A DNA stretch of 64,000 nt from an uncultured Methanocorpusculum sp. (GCF_963667985.1 NZ_OY764081.1:1461599-1525598), one strand, 5' to 3'. Numbered from the stretch's first letter, positions 27,119 to 37,761 are shown. Made by a program: numbers and translations. Notes: generated by a model not told the origin, from the letters alone.

Positions 27119-29028
27119 ACCATATCCTCCAGTCTCAGTCTGGGAGCTATACCCATACTCTTCATCTCGTCAAGGAGAAGTTTGAATGCGTAACTCATTT
27201 CGACTTCGTAAATATCTGTTTCTGCACCGCAGGCGAGACACCGGGTCATCTTCTGCTTGGCATCGTACATGGCGACCATTCCGCAGCGTGCGCAGACGTA
27301 CTGCTTTACTGCGTCGGACTCGTCAAGGAGACGCTCTTTGAGTGCCATTGCGGCACCGTGACCGATCATCACATCACGTTCCATTTCACCGAAACGAAGA
27401 CCTCCTTCACGGGCACGTCCTTCGGTCGGCTGACGGGTAAGGACCTGGACCGGACCTCTGGACCGTGCATGCATCTTGGTAGATACCATGTGGTAGAGTT
27501 TCTGGTAGTAGATAACGCCGATATAGATGTCGGCCTGGAATCTGCGGCCGGTGATACCGTCGTACATGACTTCACGGCCGGTGTGGGCAAATCCTGCCTC
27601 GGCAAGCTGGTGTCTCAAGACCTGCTCACGGGTGAGGGTGCTGGATTTCACATCTTTGCCGATCTCTTTGTCGTTTAAGAGACGGTTCTGTGCGAAGGTA
27701 GAGTCGAAGATCTTCTCGACCTGGGTCTTTCTGAAAGAAGTCGCGTTCACGCGGGAACCTTCGAGCGATCCGGCTTTACCGCCGATCATCTCGAGCATAT
27801 GGCCGATGGTCATACGTGACGGGACTGCGTGCGGGTTGATAACGAGATCGGGCGCGATACCTGCTGCGGTGAACGGTATGTTTTCCTGCGGAGTGATAAG
27901 ACCGCAGACACCTTTCTGGCCGTGACGGGATGCGAACTTGTCGCCGATTTCCGGGACACGGAGGTCACGCGTTCTGACTTTAACAAGGCGTGAGGAGTTT
28001 TCGGACTCGGTGATGATGACAGTGTCGACGATACCGGTCTCGTTGCTTCTCATTGTGATGGACGTGTCGTGGCGTTTTTCAACGGCAATCAGTTCTCCGG
28101 TCGGTTCCTCGAGGAAACGCGGCGGGGAGGTCTTGCCGATGAGAACATCTTTTTCATTGACGACGGTCTCGGGGTTGATGATTCCGTCGACATCGAGGTT
28201 TGCGTAGGAACCGATTCCGTGGGAACCCTGGACATCCTCTTCGGGCAGCTCGATCCTGTCGACCTGTCCTCCGGGATATCTGCGTTCCTCTCCTTCGTAG
28301 GTTCTGAAGAAGTGGGAACGGCCTACTCCGCGTTCGACCGAGGCTTTGTTGAAGATGAGTGCATCTTCAATATTGTATCCTTCGTGGGAGATGATAGCCA
28401 CACAGAAGTTCTGACCCTGCGGGCGGTTGTCGGAACCGATAAGTTCGGCTGCCTGAGTGTGCACCATCGGGACCTGGGCGTAGTGAAGCATATGACCGCG
28501 GGTATCGGGCCGGAGCTTCATGTTTGCCTGGGCGAAACCCAGTGCCTGTTTGATCATACCCGCACCCATCGTAACACGCGGCGATGCGTTGTGTTCCGGG
28601 AACGGAACGTGTGCTGCCCCGATACCAAGGATAAGGGACGGGTCGATCTCGAGGTGAGTGTGATCGGGGGTGAGATCAGCTTCCTGAACTGCGATAAAGA
28701 GGTCATCCTCCTCTTCCGCATCGATGAACTCGATCTTACCCTGGGAGACCAGTGCCATAAAGTCTTCAGCACTGGATCTGACGATCTCGATATCTTCGGG
28801 CGTGACTGCCGGGACGCCGTTTTCGACGACGATCAGGGGTCTGCGGCCCCGTCCGCGGTCGGTATTGATAACGATCTCGTTACTGTAATTTTTGTATGAA
28901 ATATTGACTTCGGTCGAGACGTGCCCCGATCTGCGCATCTGTCTGAAGTTTCTGGTGAATCCATAGGCATCATCGACTTTTCCAATCAAAGCGCCGTCCA
29001 CGAATACGCGTGCCATTTTCTTTTCCAT
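27115..29028 (-). CDS. rpoB1: RNA polymerase subunit B'
   Basis: The C-terminal part of the second largest subunit (637 residues), separately encoded as in many methanogens. It contains the [12 protein letters not shown] and [13 protein letters not shown] motifs of the active centre and a C-terminal zinc finger ([11 protein letters not shown]...CLACG). The start codon is 1 bp from the rpoB'' stop; a second ATG four codons later is also possible. Confidence 0.95.
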   Translation of the reverse strand: MEKKMARVFVDGALIGKVDDAYGFTRNFRQMRRSGHVSTEVNISYKNYSNEIVINTDRGRGRRPLIVVENGVPAVTPEDIEIVRSSAEDFMALVSQGKIEFIDAEEEDDLFIAVQEADLTPDHTHLEIDPSLILGIGAAHVPFPEHNASPRVTMGAGMIKQALGFAQANMKLRPDTRGHMLHYAQVPMVHTQAAELIGSDNRPQGQNFCVAIISHEGYNIEDALIFNKASVERGVGRSHFFRTYEGEERRYPGGQVDRIELPEEDVQGSHGIGSYANLDVDGIINPETVVNEKDVLIGKTSPPRFLEEPTGELIAVEKRHDTSITMRSNETGIVDTVIITESENSSRLVKVRTRDLRVPEIGDKFASRHGQKGVCGLITPQENIPFTAAGIAPDLVINPHAVPSRMTIGHMLEMIGGKAGSLEGSRVNATSFRKTQVEKIFDSTFAQNRLLNDKEIGKDVKSSTLTREQVLRHQLAEAGFAHTGREVMYDGITGRRFQADIYIGVIYYQKLYHMVSTKMHARSRGPVQVLTRQPTEGRAREGGLRFGEMERDVMIGHGAAMALKERLLDESDAVKQYVCARCGMVAMYDAKQKMTRCLACGAETDIYEVEMSYAFKLLLDEMKSMGIAPRLRLEDMV

Positions 29029-29029
29029 T

Positions 29030-30580
29030 TTATTCGCTCCTGATCGGTTGGATCTTCATGCCCTGTATAATACGGAGGACCTCGTCCTCGTCGGTTCCTT
29101 TACTGATCTCGACAAGCTGGGCAAAGTTCTTCACTAAACCGCAGTTCGGTCCTTCCGGAGTTTCGGACGGACAGATGCGTCCCCACTGGGTTGGGTGCAG
29201 ATCACGGGCCTCGAAGTGGGGCTGGGATCTGGACAGCGGAGAGATGACTCTGCGAAGGTGGGAGATAACCGACATGTGGTCGACGCGGTCCATAAGCTGG
29301 GAGACACCAGTTCTTCCGCCGACCCAGTTTCCGGTTGCGAGCGGGTGGATCAGGCGTTCGGTCAGGACATCCGCACGGACGACGGTTCCGATCGCGAGTT
29401 CTCTGTGTCTCATACGGGCGCGTTCGAGCTGGTATTTTACATCGCGGGTAAGTCTGTTCAGCGAGATACGGAACAGATCCTCCATCAGATCACCGGCAAG
29501 CTTGAGACGCTTGTTGGAGTAGTGATCTTTGTCGTCGATTCTCCTCTTGTTGAGTGCGAGGTCGAAACATGCCTCTGCCATTCTGCCGAGGAATTCGGCT
29601 TTGGCGATCCGGACGTCCTTTGCATACACTTCGTAGCCTTCGTCTCCGGGCTTTAAGGAGCCGGGAATGGCGTAGTTTAAGTGCGGCAGGAGGTAGCTGT
29701 CCAAAACGAACTCGGCGCGTTTTCTCTGGTAATCCTTGGTCTGGTTGGGTGCAAGTTTCTTACCGACATACATGACACCTTCCTCGACGGTGGCGCATTC
29801 GCTTTCTTCGAGGTTCTGCATCATGTAGGTGAGGACATCTTCAGAGAGTGAGACGGCCGATACGATCTCTTCATCGGACTCAAGGCCAAGCGCACGCACG
29901 AGGTCGGCAAACCGCAGGTGGCCGGCAATGCTCGGGAAGGAGACGTCGAGGAGGTTCTTCTTGTTTTTCTCGACAACGACAAGTGCACGGTAGCCGCGGA
30001 ACTGGGAGAACACTTTGGATACGTGGATCTGCTCGTTGTATCTCTCGGTGAACTCGGTCATGATCTTGTTGCTTGCAAGATCTTCGAGCGTCATCAGAAC
30101 GCGTTCGGTTCCGTTGACGATGAAGTATCCTCCGGGGTCGCTCGGGTCTTCGCCCTGTTCGGTTCTCTCTTCCTGGGAAAGGCCGCAGAGGTTACAGACC
30201 TGACTGCCGATCATGACCGGCAGCTGACCGATGGTGGTTTCCTGGACCGGATAGACTTTGTCTCCCTGGTGAAGGGTCATTTCAAGGATCATCGGGGCCG
30301 CATAGGAAAGGTTTCTTAGGCGGGCTTCGGCCGGATAGAGCTTGCTCTGTGAACCGTCGGCTTCCCTGACGATGGGTTTTTCAACGCGGATCTTTCCCAG
30401 TTCGACCCATACGGCCTCCTGGTTCTTTCCTCTGTTGACGATTTCGGTCTCGACGATACGCTGTTCGTCTACGACTTTCTGGAGGTTAAACTGGACAAAA
30501 TTGTTATAGGAATCCAGCTGGTGGCGTGCAACGTGTTCCTGGGAAAAGTACGCGCCTGATAATACGCTTCTGTCAATCAT
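29030..30580 (-). CDS. rpoB2: RNA polymerase subunit B''
   Basis: The N-terminal part of the second largest subunit (516 residues), ending with the [19 protein letters not shown] region that carries the fork-loop side of the active centre. Conserved [13 protein letters not shown] is visible near residues 150-165. Part of rpoH-B''-B'-A'-A''; the gap to rpoH is 16 bp. Confidence 0.95.
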   Translation of the reverse strand: MIDRSVLSGAYFSQEHVARHQLDSYNNFVQFNLQKVVDEQRIVETEIVNRGKNQEAVWVELGKIRVEKPIVREADGSQSKLYPAEARLRNLSYAAPMILEMTLHQGDKVYPVQETTIGQLPVMIGSQVCNLCGLSQEERTEQGEDPSDPGGYFIVNGTERVLMTLEDLASNKIMTEFTERYNEQIHVSKVFSQFRGYRALVVVEKNKKNLLDVSFPSIAGHLRFADLVRALGLESDEEIVSAVSLSEDVLTYMMQNLEESECATVEEGVMYVGKKLAPNQTKDYQRKRAEFVLDSYLLPHLNYAIPGSLKPGDEGYEVYAKDVRIAKAEFLGRMAEACFDLALNKRRIDDKDHYSNKRLKLAGDLMEDLFRISLNRLTRDVKYQLERARMRHRELAIGTVVRADVLTERLIHPLATGNWVGGRTGVSQLMDRVDHMSVISHLRRVISPLSRSQPHFEARDLHPTQWGRICPSETPEGPNCGLVKNFAQLVEISKGTDEDEVLRIIQGMKIQPIRSE

Positions 30581-30596
30581 GGATCATGTCCTCCGA

Positions 30597-30845
30597 TTAT
30601 TTTTTCGGCCTTCTTACAACAAGGCGGTAGGATGTGGCTTCGCCTGCTGTCTGGCTCTTTCTTACGATCGTAATGACGTTTCCGGGTTTTGCGCCGCAGG
30701 CTTTTACAGCCGGGTCATCGTGATAGATTTTGGGAAGGTGATCTTCCGTGATGTCGAAGGTTACGAGAAGATTTTTGACGTCTTCTTCAGTCATGATCTG
30801 ATGGTCGGGGACCATCTCATGCAGTAATACATTGAGTCTTGTCAT
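30597..30845 (-). CDS. rpoH: RNA polymerase subunit H
   Basis: An 82-residue homolog of the C-terminal domain of eukaryotic Rpb5, part of the jaw that holds downstream DNA. The end [18 protein letters not shown] is typical. It is the first gene of the polymerase operon. TAGGAG sits 5 bp before the ATG, and a box A (CTTTTAAAAATTG, 30911-30923) lies upstream. Confidence 0.93.
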   Translation of the reverse strand: MTRLNVLLHEMVPDHQIMTEEDVKNLLVTFDITEDHLPKIYHDDPAVKACGAKPGNVITIVRKSQTAGEATSYRLVVRRPKK

Positions 30846-30910
30846 GTAGCTCCTAATCAGATTCGTGTGAATACGGGGTCTTGCTGCTGATTCTTTCAGG
30901 TAGCTGGTTC

Positions 30911-30923
30911 AATTTTTAAAAGT
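30911..30923 (-). promoter_or_regulatory. TATA box of the RNA polymerase operon
   Basis: Minus-strand CTTTTAAAAATTG, about 70 bp before rpoH, which implies a leader of roughly 40 nt with a clear GGAG ribosome-binding site. Confidence 0.55.
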
Positions 30924-31062
30924 CTGGTTCTTTGGCTTGTGAATGGCCCAATGGGAATACATTCGCCGGTGGTGTGTGATGGATGATATACACGCATCGA
31001 ATAAAATGAGATAAGGCTTGCTATAAGCATTTTTCCTTGTCAAAAAACCCGAAGGCGTGAAG

Positions 31063-31136
31063 CGGGCCAGGAGGGAGTTGAACCCCCGACCTGCGGATTA
31101 AAAGTCCGACGATCTGCCTGACTGATCTACTGGCCC
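31063..31136 (-). tRNA. tRNA-Lys (anticodon TTT)
   Basis: A 74-nt cloverleaf. The acceptor GGGCCAG pairs with CTGGCCC, with G as discriminator. The D-stem is GATC/GATC, the anticodon loop CTTTTAA has TTT, and the T-arm is GGGGG TTCAACT CCCTC with one G-T pair. The first pair of the anticodon stem (T27-C43) does not match. CCA is not encoded. A TATA-like TTTATATG lies about 48 bp upstream on the minus strand (31182-31189). Confidence 0.95.
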
Positions 31137-31272
31137 TTGTGTTTCATCTGGGAAACAGCGGTAATAGAACGATGTTTGAACATATAAAGATGACTATTCG
31201 CATCGTCAATATTTCGTTCGAAGGATGGAACTGTTTTATTACTTACAAATAGAACAGTATTCTACTTAGATT

Positions 31273-31749
31273 ATGGCAGATATGGATATGTTCCCACGGA
31301 CCCAGCGGTTTCTGGTGAAGGGATGCAGCCTGGTGACGATCGCAATATACGTCCTTATTGCAGCTCTTTTGATAATTACAGCCATTCTCGGGGCGCTCGA
31401 GACCATAGGCATGATCCGTATTGCGCTGGAAAGCCCCACGCAGGGATCCCTCACGAACGTCCTGCAGGGCATTCTTCTGATCATCGTTATCGCGACCTTG
31501 ATCGATATGGTGCAGTCATATGTGCTGGCAGGGCGCGTACTGATCAGACCGATTCTGATAGCGGGCGTCACGACGATGGTCAGAAGACTTCTGGTGACTG
31601 ATCTGACGTTCATCGATATCATCGGGACGACGATCGTGATCCTCGGCCTTACGGTCGCAATGATCTATCTCGGGCGTGAGGATCGGTATGTTGCTACATT
31701 TTTGACGGCAAAAGAAGGGAAAAACGAGAAGGAAGAAAGCCTGGAGTAA
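31273..31749 (+). CDS. PsiE-like four-helix membrane protein
   Basis: A 158-residue protein with four hydrophobic segments at about 20-45, 66-86, 92-108 and 114-136. It resembles the phosphate-starvation-inducible PsiE family of small membrane proteins, whose role is unknown; the assignment is by overall pattern (LVTDLTFIDIIG region). TTTTATTAC about 35 bp upstream may be the TATA box. A Lys/Glu-rich cytoplasmic tail ends the protein. Confidence 0.6.
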   Translation: MADMDMFPRTQRFLVKGCSLVTIAIYVLIAALLIITAILGALETIGMIRIALESPTQGSLTNVLQGILLIIVIATLIDMVQSYVLAGRVLIRPILIAGVTTMVRRLLVTDLTFIDIIGTTIVILGLTVAMIYLGREDRYVATFLTAKEGKNEKEESLE

Positions 31750-31883
31750 GCACCCTCAAAATTTCAAATTATTCTTTTTTTTCATTAAAAAAATCGAAAT
31801 TCAAACATAAGTATCAACTTATTTTTGGTGAGTTATATTAAGATTTATTATCGTACCGGTTCCTTAAGTATGATACTGTGACG

Positions 31884-32966
31884 ATGAAAGAATCCAGCAA
31901 TATCCTTACTGACGGACCGGTCGGAAAAGCCCTGTTTATAGTGGCGCTTCCGATTATCATCAGTAATCTTCTTCAAAGCGTGCTGGAAGTCGTGGACATG
32001 TATTTCATCGGGAAACTGTGGGATGTGTCCATCGCGGGAGGGACCATGAGTATTATGGTTTTAATGGTCCTGACCACGGTGATTTTCGGCATCGTGACGG
32101 CCACTGCCGCATTTGTTTCACGAGCCTACGGCTCGGAGAAGTTTGAACGTATTCAGGTCATCCTGCTCCATTCCCTCTATCTGGCGCTCGGGTTTTCCGC
32201 GATCCTTGCAGTGATAGGCTTGTTCTTTTCGGAGAATCTGTTTTTGCTGATGGGAGCGTATCCCGACGTCGCGGCTGAAGGAGCGAGATTCCTTACGCCG
32301 ATGCTTATGGGTCTGTTTGTAATGGTGATCCTGATTACACTGACGACGGTGTTCCAAAGTACGGGAGATTCAAGAACACCCATGTATGTGATGCTTGGGG
32401 TCAATGTAGTGAATATTATCCTGAACCCGACCCTGATTATAGGTCTTGGCGGCCTGCCAGCATGCGGGATCGCCGGTTCGGCGTATGCGTCGCTTATTTC
32501 AAGGGCGATAGGAGTGATGCTTCTGATCGGCGTGATGTATCTTCTGCCGTCAAAGAAGAACAGTCCGATCAAGTTCCCAAAAAAGTGGACGTTCGAGCCG
32601 AAGCTGATCAAGGATATCGTGGTGATCGCGATACCGTCGGCTATCCAGAGGGGGATCAGAAGCGTGGCGTTCCTTTCCATGACGACGATCATTGCAGTCT
32701 ATGGAACGGCCGCGGTGGCGGCATACGGTATCTGCCAGATCGTGCCGCTTTCCTATTTCCTCGTGGCGATCGCCGGTCAGCTGATCGTGCAGGTCGGGCT
32801 TGCCGCATTCTTCGCCTTCAGCGGGTATTCGATCCAGTATATCTGGTATGCAGTCGTCTGCGGAACGGTCGTGATGTTCTGTTTCGATCTGTTCTTCTAC
32901 ATGCGCGGAGGCTGGAAGACGAAGAAGCTGAGAATCGACAGCGAAGAAACGCCTGCCGCAAACTAA
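31884..32966 (+). CDS. MATE-family efflux protein, internally shortened
   Basis: A membrane antiporter of the MATE family, which exports drugs or metabolites with Na+ or H+. The N-terminal lobe is normal (LTDGPVGKALFIVALPI, VVDMYFIGKL, FQSTGDSRTPM). In the C-terminal lobe, AVYGTAAVAAYGICQIV is followed almost at once by YFLVAIAGQL and a last helix before MRGGWKTKK. About 90 residues (roughly helices 8-10) that normally lie between are missing, so the protein has 360 residues instead of about 450. The frame is intact, pointing to an in-frame deletion; transport function is doubtful. I use the ATG at 31884; a GTG at 31878 is also in frame. Confidence 0.75.
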   Translation: MKESSNILTDGPVGKALFIVALPIIISNLLQSVLEVVDMYFIGKLWDVSIAGGTMSIMVLMVLTTVIFGIVTATAAFVSRAYGSEKFERIQVILLHSLYLALGFSAILAVIGLFFSENLFLLMGAYPDVAAEGARFLTPMLMGLFVMVILITLTTVFQSTGDSRTPMYVMLGVNVVNIILNPTLIIGLGGLPACGIAGSAYASLISRAIGVMLLIGVMYLLPSKKNSPIKFPKKWTFEPKLIKDIVVIAIPSAIQRGIRSVAFLSMTTIIAVYGTAAVAAYGICQIVPLSYFLVAIAGQLIVQVGLAAFFAFSGYSIQYIWYAVVCGTVVMFCFDLFFYMRGGWKTKKLRIDSEETPAAN

Positions 32967-33096
32967 AAAAAAACGATCGGGGTGCAGAATGCTGCACGGC
33001 CTGGTGAACCTTTTTTTAATCACGAGACTTATTGGAATATCTCGCGATCTATGAACGATTTTGACTGTGATATCCAATCTTGAAAACAGGATATTT

Positions 33097-33140
33097 CCAC
33101 CGCGTCGGGCTCCACGCCGAAGTCGCCCTCCCACACCCCT
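33097..33140 (-). repeat. Dispersed repeat, family A, copy 2 (inverted)
   Basis: On the minus strand it reads GGGTGTGGGAGGGCGACT and then TCGGCGTGGAGCCCGACGCG, matching the copies at 43.1 and 48.5 kb. It sits in the convergent gap between the MATE gene and mutL. The remaining parts of this gap hold nothing recognisable. Confidence 0.7.
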
Positions 33141-33215
33141 TATTCAAAATAAAAAACGGAATCAAGTGATTTCCGTTGATAAATGCGTGTGGACATCAAT
33201 CCATCCGCCTTCTCT

Positions 33216-34991
33216 TCACGTTCTCAGGAACATGCCTGCCAATCGTGCTTTCGAGAGAACGATAGTTGTAGGCCTTCCGTGAGGGCAGGTGTACGGGGAT
33301 TTTGTCGCCATGAGCTGGCGTAAGAGACGCTGCATCTGTTCGATTGTCAGTGGCGTATTCCCTTTCACAACAGCACGGCACGCGGCGGTCTTGAGCACCC
33401 GTTCAAGGACCTCGTCGGTGCTCCCCACCCCGTCCAGCGCCGCTTCGAGGATCGCGTGGATGACGTCAGGGTCGCCGAGCTTCGAGGAGACGACCGAAAC
33501 GGAACGGACCATCCAGACGTCTTTTCCAAACGGCTCGAGAAGATATCCCGCGGAAGCGAGAACATCCAGCAGGTCGGGAAGGGCGGCGGTTTCTTTTTTC
33601 GTCAGCGTGATGGGTTGGGGAACGATAAGTTCCTGCCCGGCCTCCGCGGACGATGAGCGGGCGAGGAGCTGATCATACATGATCCGCTCGTGGGCCGCAT
33701 GCTGGTCGACGACGATCAGGTCGCCTGATTCGTTCTTCGCAAGAATATAGGTGTCCCCGATCTGGCCGAGGACTTCAGGGACGAACAGATCGGTCTCCGG
33801 CAGATCATACGTTTCGGTCCGCCGAAGCTGCTTCTCCGTCTGTTTGAGAGGAGCCTGCCTCGTCTCGTTCGTCTCCCGCTTTCCGGCATATGCAGGCACC
33901 GGCTCGCCGACGATCTCTGCCGGGAGGGTCGTGATGGTCTCTCGGGTGAGGGTGGGCGCGGGAGTGGTGGTGGAGGTGGAAAAGACCCGCTCTACATGCA
34001 GGGATGCATAAATCGCATCCTGAACGTACCGCATCACTTCCCTCTCGCGGGAGAGGCGGACCTCCCGCTTTGTCGGATGCACGTTCACATCCACGTCCCG
34101 GGGGTCGAGGATGATGTCGAGGAACGCCGCCGGATACATGCCCTTTGGAAGAAGCGTGCCGTATCCTTCGCGGATCGCCCACTGGAGCTGCCGGGACGTC
34201 ACCTGCCGGCCGTTTATCGAGAGATAAAACCGCGTCTGGGTCGTCTTCATCTCGGAGCCGGGCCGCGTGATCCATCCGTCGATCTTGACCGGGCCGAAAC
34301 TGCCCGCGACCGGGGTCAGCTCTTTGGAAAAGGATGCACCGAACACCGCGGCGATCACGTCGGGATACGAGCCGGTCCCAAAGGTCTGGAACCGTTCTTT
34401 GCCGTTGTAGAGCAGAACAAACGAGATGTGCCGGTTCGAAAGGGCGATCCGCTCGACCATGTCGTACACATGGGACAACTCGGTTGGAACGGACTTCTGG
34501 AACTTGCGCCGGGCGGGGGTGTTGTAAAAAAGTGCCTCGATGATAATGCTCGTTCCTTCCGGCGCACCGACGGCCGCGTGCGAGATCAGATCGCCACCGT
34601 GGATCACCACGCGGGCCGCCTCGGGCAAGGAGGAGCCGCGTTCCTTTGTCGTGAAGGTCACCTTCGAGATCGCCGCGATGCTGGCGAGAGCCTCGCCGCG
34701 GAACCCGAGCGTGGTGATCCCGTCGAGATCCTCGGGCCGGGATATCTTGCTTGTCGCATGCTGGCGGAAGGCCAGAAGAGCGTCGTCGAAGTCCATCCCG
34801 ATCCCGTCGTCCGTGACGGATATCCGAGTGATCCCGGTTTTGTCGGCAGAGATGCCGATCCGGATGATCCCGGCATCCGCGTCCACGGCGTTTTCGACGA
34901 GCTCTTTCACGACGGACGCGGCACGCTCGACCACTTCGCCGGCCGCGATATGACTGATCGTCTCTTCATCGAGGATTTTTACCCGGCTCAT
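33216..34991 (-). CDS. mutL: DNA mismatch repair protein MutL (probable endonuclease type)
   Basis: A 591-residue GHKL ATPase that links mismatch recognition by MutS to strand removal. N-terminal ATPase motifs are AAGEVVERAASVVKELVENA, DDGIGM and LGFRGEALASI. The C-terminal dimerisation domain contains DQHAAHERIMYD, close to the DQHA(X)2E(X)4E endonuclease motif but with Asp as the last acidic residue, plus ACRAVVKGN and the CPHGRP motif, so nicking activity is likely. The ATG overlaps the mutS stop by 4 bp. mutS and mutL are rare in Archaea and regarded as acquired from Bacteria. Confidence 0.94.
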   Translation of the reverse strand: MSRVKILDEETISHIAAGEVVERAASVVKELVENAVDADAGIIRIGISADKTGITRISVTDDGIGMDFDDALLAFRQHATSKISRPEDLDGITTLGFRGEALASIAAISKVTFTTKERGSSLPEAARVVIHGGDLISHAAVGAPEGTSIIIEALFYNTPARRKFQKSVPTELSHVYDMVERIALSNRHISFVLLYNGKERFQTFGTGSYPDVIAAVFGASFSKELTPVAGSFGPVKIDGWITRPGSEMKTTQTRFYLSINGRQVTSRQLQWAIREGYGTLLPKGMYPAAFLDIILDPRDVDVNVHPTKREVRLSREREVMRYVQDAIYASLHVERVFSTSTTTPAPTLTRETITTLPAEIVGEPVPAYAGKRETNETRQAPLKQTEKQLRRTETYDLPETDLFVPEVLGQIGDTYILAKNESGDLIVVDQHAAHERIMYDQLLARSSSAEAGQELIVPQPITLTKKETAALPDLLDVLASAGYLLEPFGKDVWMVRSVSVVSSKLGDPDVIHAILEAALDGVGSTDEVLERVLKTAACRAVVKGNTPLTIEQMQRLLRQLMATKSPYTCPHGRPTTIVLSKARLAGMFLRT

Positions 34992-37582
34992 TTCTTCTCT
35001 AGCAGGGCTTTGAGTTCGGTGATGAACATAAGCGCCTGCATGGGGGTCATCATATTCGGATCGGCGTCACGGATCCGCTCCTCAACGGCAGATTGGGCCG
35101 GCTCGGCGTCCGTTAAAAGCATCTGCGTGTAGTATTTCGTCCCGCCGGAGGACGCGTCCTGCGTGAGGGCCTCTCTGAGGAGGTCAGAGGCACGGACCAG
35201 GACCTTTTTCGGGACACCGGCGATCTTGGCGACATGGATACCGTAGCTTCGATCCGTCGCGCCGGGGATGAGTTTTCGAAGGAACGTGATGTCGTGCTGA
35301 TCCTCTTTCACGGCGAAGTGGTAGTTTCGGACACGCCGGAGTTCGGACTCCATCCCGATCAGCTGGTGGAAGTGGGTCGCAAACAGCGTGCGGGGACCGG
35401 CGCCTCCCTTGCCGTGCAGATATTCGAGTACGGCCCGTGCGATCGCATAGCCGTCGACGGTGCTCGTCCCTCTGCCGATCTCGTCCAGGAGGATGAGGCT
35501 TTGATCGGTGGCGTTGTTCAAAATATTTGCGAGTTCGAGCATCTCGACCATGAAGGTACTCTGTCCTCCGGCGAGGTCGTCGGAGGCTCCGACACGGGTA
35601 AAGACCCGGTCGACGATCCCGATCTGGGCAAAGGATGCCGGAACGAAGCAGCCGGTCTGGGCCATGATGCAGATGAGGGCGACACTTCGCATGTAGGTCG
35701 ATTTACCAGCCATGTTGGCGCCGGTGAGGATCAGGATCTGCTGGCCGATCGAACTCATCTCAGTGTCGTTTGGGACATAGCCTCCCGGGACGGTGTTTTC
35801 GACGATCGGGTGGCGGCCGTCACGGATGAGGAGTTCCGTCCCGGGAACGAGTTCGGGCCGGACGTAGTTCCCGGAAAGCGAGAGGTCTGCAAACGCGGCG
35901 ATCATGTCGATCGTGCCGATCGAGCGGGACGCCTGCTGGAGGGCCGGGACGAACTCGGCAAGATGCGTAACCAGCGATTCGAAGAGCGATGTCTCGAGAG
36001 CGAGAACGCGGTCGTCTGCCTGGGCCATTACCGCTTCGCGTTCGCGAAGGGCAGGAATCGTGAACCGCTCGCCGTTTGCGGTGGTCTGTTTACGTTCGTA
36101 GGTGTCGGGAACGAGATGGAGGTTTGCCTTCGTGATCTCGATGTAGTAGCCGAACACGTTGTTGTAGGCGATCTTGAGTGAACGGATCCCGGTGCGTTCA
36201 CGTTCGGTCTGCTGGAGTTCGGCGATCCAGTCCCGGCCGTTCGTGACGATGTTTCTGATCGCATCGAGGTCGCTGCTGTATCCTGCCCTGATGATGCCAC
36301 CGTTTTTGTAGACGAGAGGCGGTTCGTCGACGATCGCGGAAAGGATGAGGTCGGCGATGCCGGCAAAGGCCGGTATCTGCTCAAGTTCATCTTTAAGAAG
36401 GCCTTCGGCGCCGCAGAGTTCGGCGGTGAGTCCGGGGATGGCGTTCAGACTGGAGGCGAGTGCGAGAAGGTCACGGGGCGAGGCATTGCCGTAGGCAATC
36501 CGGCCGGCGATCCTCTCGATGTCGGTGAATCTGGAGAGGAGGGTCCGAACGCCCGAGAGGAGAACTGGCCTTTGGGTGAAAAACCCGACGGCATCGAGCC
36601 GGTAGTTGATCTTTTCCGGCGAAGTCAGCGGCCGGGTGATGGTGCTCCTTAGAACCCGGCTTCCCATGGGATTTTTTGTCCGGTTGAGAAAACCGAATAG
36701 CGTGGTATCGTTTCGGTCGCCGCGAAGAGGATTGAGGATCTCGAGATTTCGGAGCGTGATCGCGTCCAGGATCATCGCGTCGTTCGAATACTTCCGGGAG
36801 AATCCGTGGATGTGGGGGAGATCGGTCTTCTGGGTCTCCTTTGCATAGCGAAGGGCCGCGGCCGCGGCATTCGTGCACTCCACGGAGCTGATGTCGAATC
36901 CGTCAAGAGAGGAGACGCCGAATGCGGTGGTGAGTTCGTTGACGCCGTCAACGAAGAGACCGGAACGGCCGGGAGTGAGGACCCGGCAGGTGGAGGCGAG
37001 GTAGGCGATGAGATCTCTGGAGATGCCCTGCGGGACGAGGATCTCGAGGGGATTATATTGTTCTATTTCGGTGGCGAGGGCGGAGAATCCCGATTCGAAG
37101 GGGATCTCCCGGACAAAAAATTCGCCGGTGGTGATGTCGAGGAAGGCAAGGCCCATGACGGTTTTTTTCGCGTCGGGACAGAGGGCCATAAGATAGTGGG
37201 CGGTGGATCCGGGGATGACGTCGGCGTCGATCGCCGTTCCCGGAGTGACGACCCGGACGACGTCCCGCTTTACAACGCCTTTTGCGAGTTTCGGGTCCTC
37301 GATCTGTTCGCAGACGGCGACTTTGTATCCTTTGCGGATCATTCTGGGGAGGTAGAGGTCGACTGCGTGGTAGGGGATGCCGGCAAGGGGGATGGGGTTT
37401 CCGTCGGGGTCTTTGGAGCGGGAGGTCTGGACGATGTCGAGTTCCCGGGCACATATCTCGGCGTCTTCGAAGAAGGTCTCGTAAAAGTCGCCCATCCGCA
37501 TGAAAAGGATACAGTCAGGGTATTTTTCTTTGAATGTTTTGACCTGTTCCATGGCGGGAGTGAGTTTTTTTGGAGAGACCAT
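34988..37582 (-). CDS. mutS: DNA mismatch repair protein MutS
   Basis: An 864-residue MutS1-type protein that binds mismatches and small loops. The mismatch-contacting FYE motif is in RMGDFYETFFEDA, the Walker A in GANMAGKST, and the Walker B in LLDEIGRGTSTVDG; the length is that of bacterial MutS. The frame extends further upstream to 37666, but that part lies in repeat DNA (37629-37761), and MVSPKKLTPAMEQVKTFKEK is a normal MutS beginning, so I start at 37582. It forms an operon with mutL. Confidence 0.95.
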   Translation of the reverse strand: MVSPKKLTPAMEQVKTFKEKYPDCILFMRMGDFYETFFEDAEICARELDIVQTSRSKDPDGNPIPLAGIPYHAVDLYLPRMIRKGYKVAVCEQIEDPKLAKGVVKRDVVRVVTPGTAIDADVIPGSTAHYLMALCPDAKKTVMGLAFLDITTGEFFVREIPFESGFSALATEIEQYNPLEILVPQGISRDLIAYLASTCRVLTPGRSGLFVDGVNELTTAFGVSSLDGFDISSVECTNAAAAALRYAKETQKTDLPHIHGFSRKYSNDAMILDAITLRNLEILNPLRGDRNDTTLFGFLNRTKNPMGSRVLRSTITRPLTSPEKINYRLDAVGFFTQRPVLLSGVRTLLSRFTDIERIAGRIAYGNASPRDLLALASSLNAIPGLTAELCGAEGLLKDELEQIPAFAGIADLILSAIVDEPPLVYKNGGIIRAGYSSDLDAIRNIVTNGRDWIAELQQTERERTGIRSLKIAYNNVFGYYIEITKANLHLVPDTYERKQTTANGERFTIPALREREAVMAQADDRVLALETSLFESLVTHLAEFVPALQQASRSIGTIDMIAAFADLSLSGNYVRPELVPGTELLIRDGRHPIVENTVPGGYVPNDTEMSSIGQQILILTGANMAGKSTYMRSVALICIMAQTGCFVPASFAQIGIVDRVFTRVGASDDLAGGQSTFMVEMLELANILNNATDQSLILLDEIGRGTSTVDGYAIARAVLEYLHGKGGAGPRTLFATHFHQLIGMESELRRVRNYHFAVKEDQHDITFLRKLIPGATDRSYGIHVAKIAGVPKKVLVRASDLLREALTQDASSGGTKYYTQMLLTDAEPAQSAVEERIRDADPNMMTPMQALMFITELKALLEKK

Positions 37583-37628
37583 ACTGATGATATGTTGTTT
37601 GTGAAAGGGTATGAGGGTTTGGAATGCG

Positions 37629-37761
37629 GGCCGACCAAAGGTCGGCCTTAGCGGAGCAAGTATCAACGTAAGTGAATACTTGCGACTGTGGGTTGAGTCA
37701 AAAGCTCGGCTTTAACGGAGCAAGTATCAACGTAAGTGAATACTTGCGACTGTGGGTTGAG
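37629..37761. repeat. Tandem hairpin repeat upstream of mutS
   Basis: A hairpin GGCCGACC-aaa-GGTCGGCC (37629-37647) and then a unit of 64 bp repeated twice. The best-kept part is 46 bp, identical at 37652-37697 and 37716-37761. Each unit contains GCAAGTAT and ATACTTGC, which pair around a 12-nt loop, followed by GACTGTGGGTTGAG. The build (a hairpin, then TTAGCGGAGCAA) is like other modular repeats in this window. Confidence 0.75.

Noticed and set aside
30860..31060. Gene between rpoH and tRNA-Lys
   Set aside because: No coding frame; only the rpo operon promoter and spacer are seen.
37583..37666. Longer N-terminus for MutS
   Set aside because: It reads through hairpin repeat DNA and does not resemble any MutS beginning.
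37629..37761. Possible CRISPR array
   Set aside because: Only two units, with no variable spacers of constant length; the units include hairpins shared with other intergenic modules, and no cas genes are nearby.
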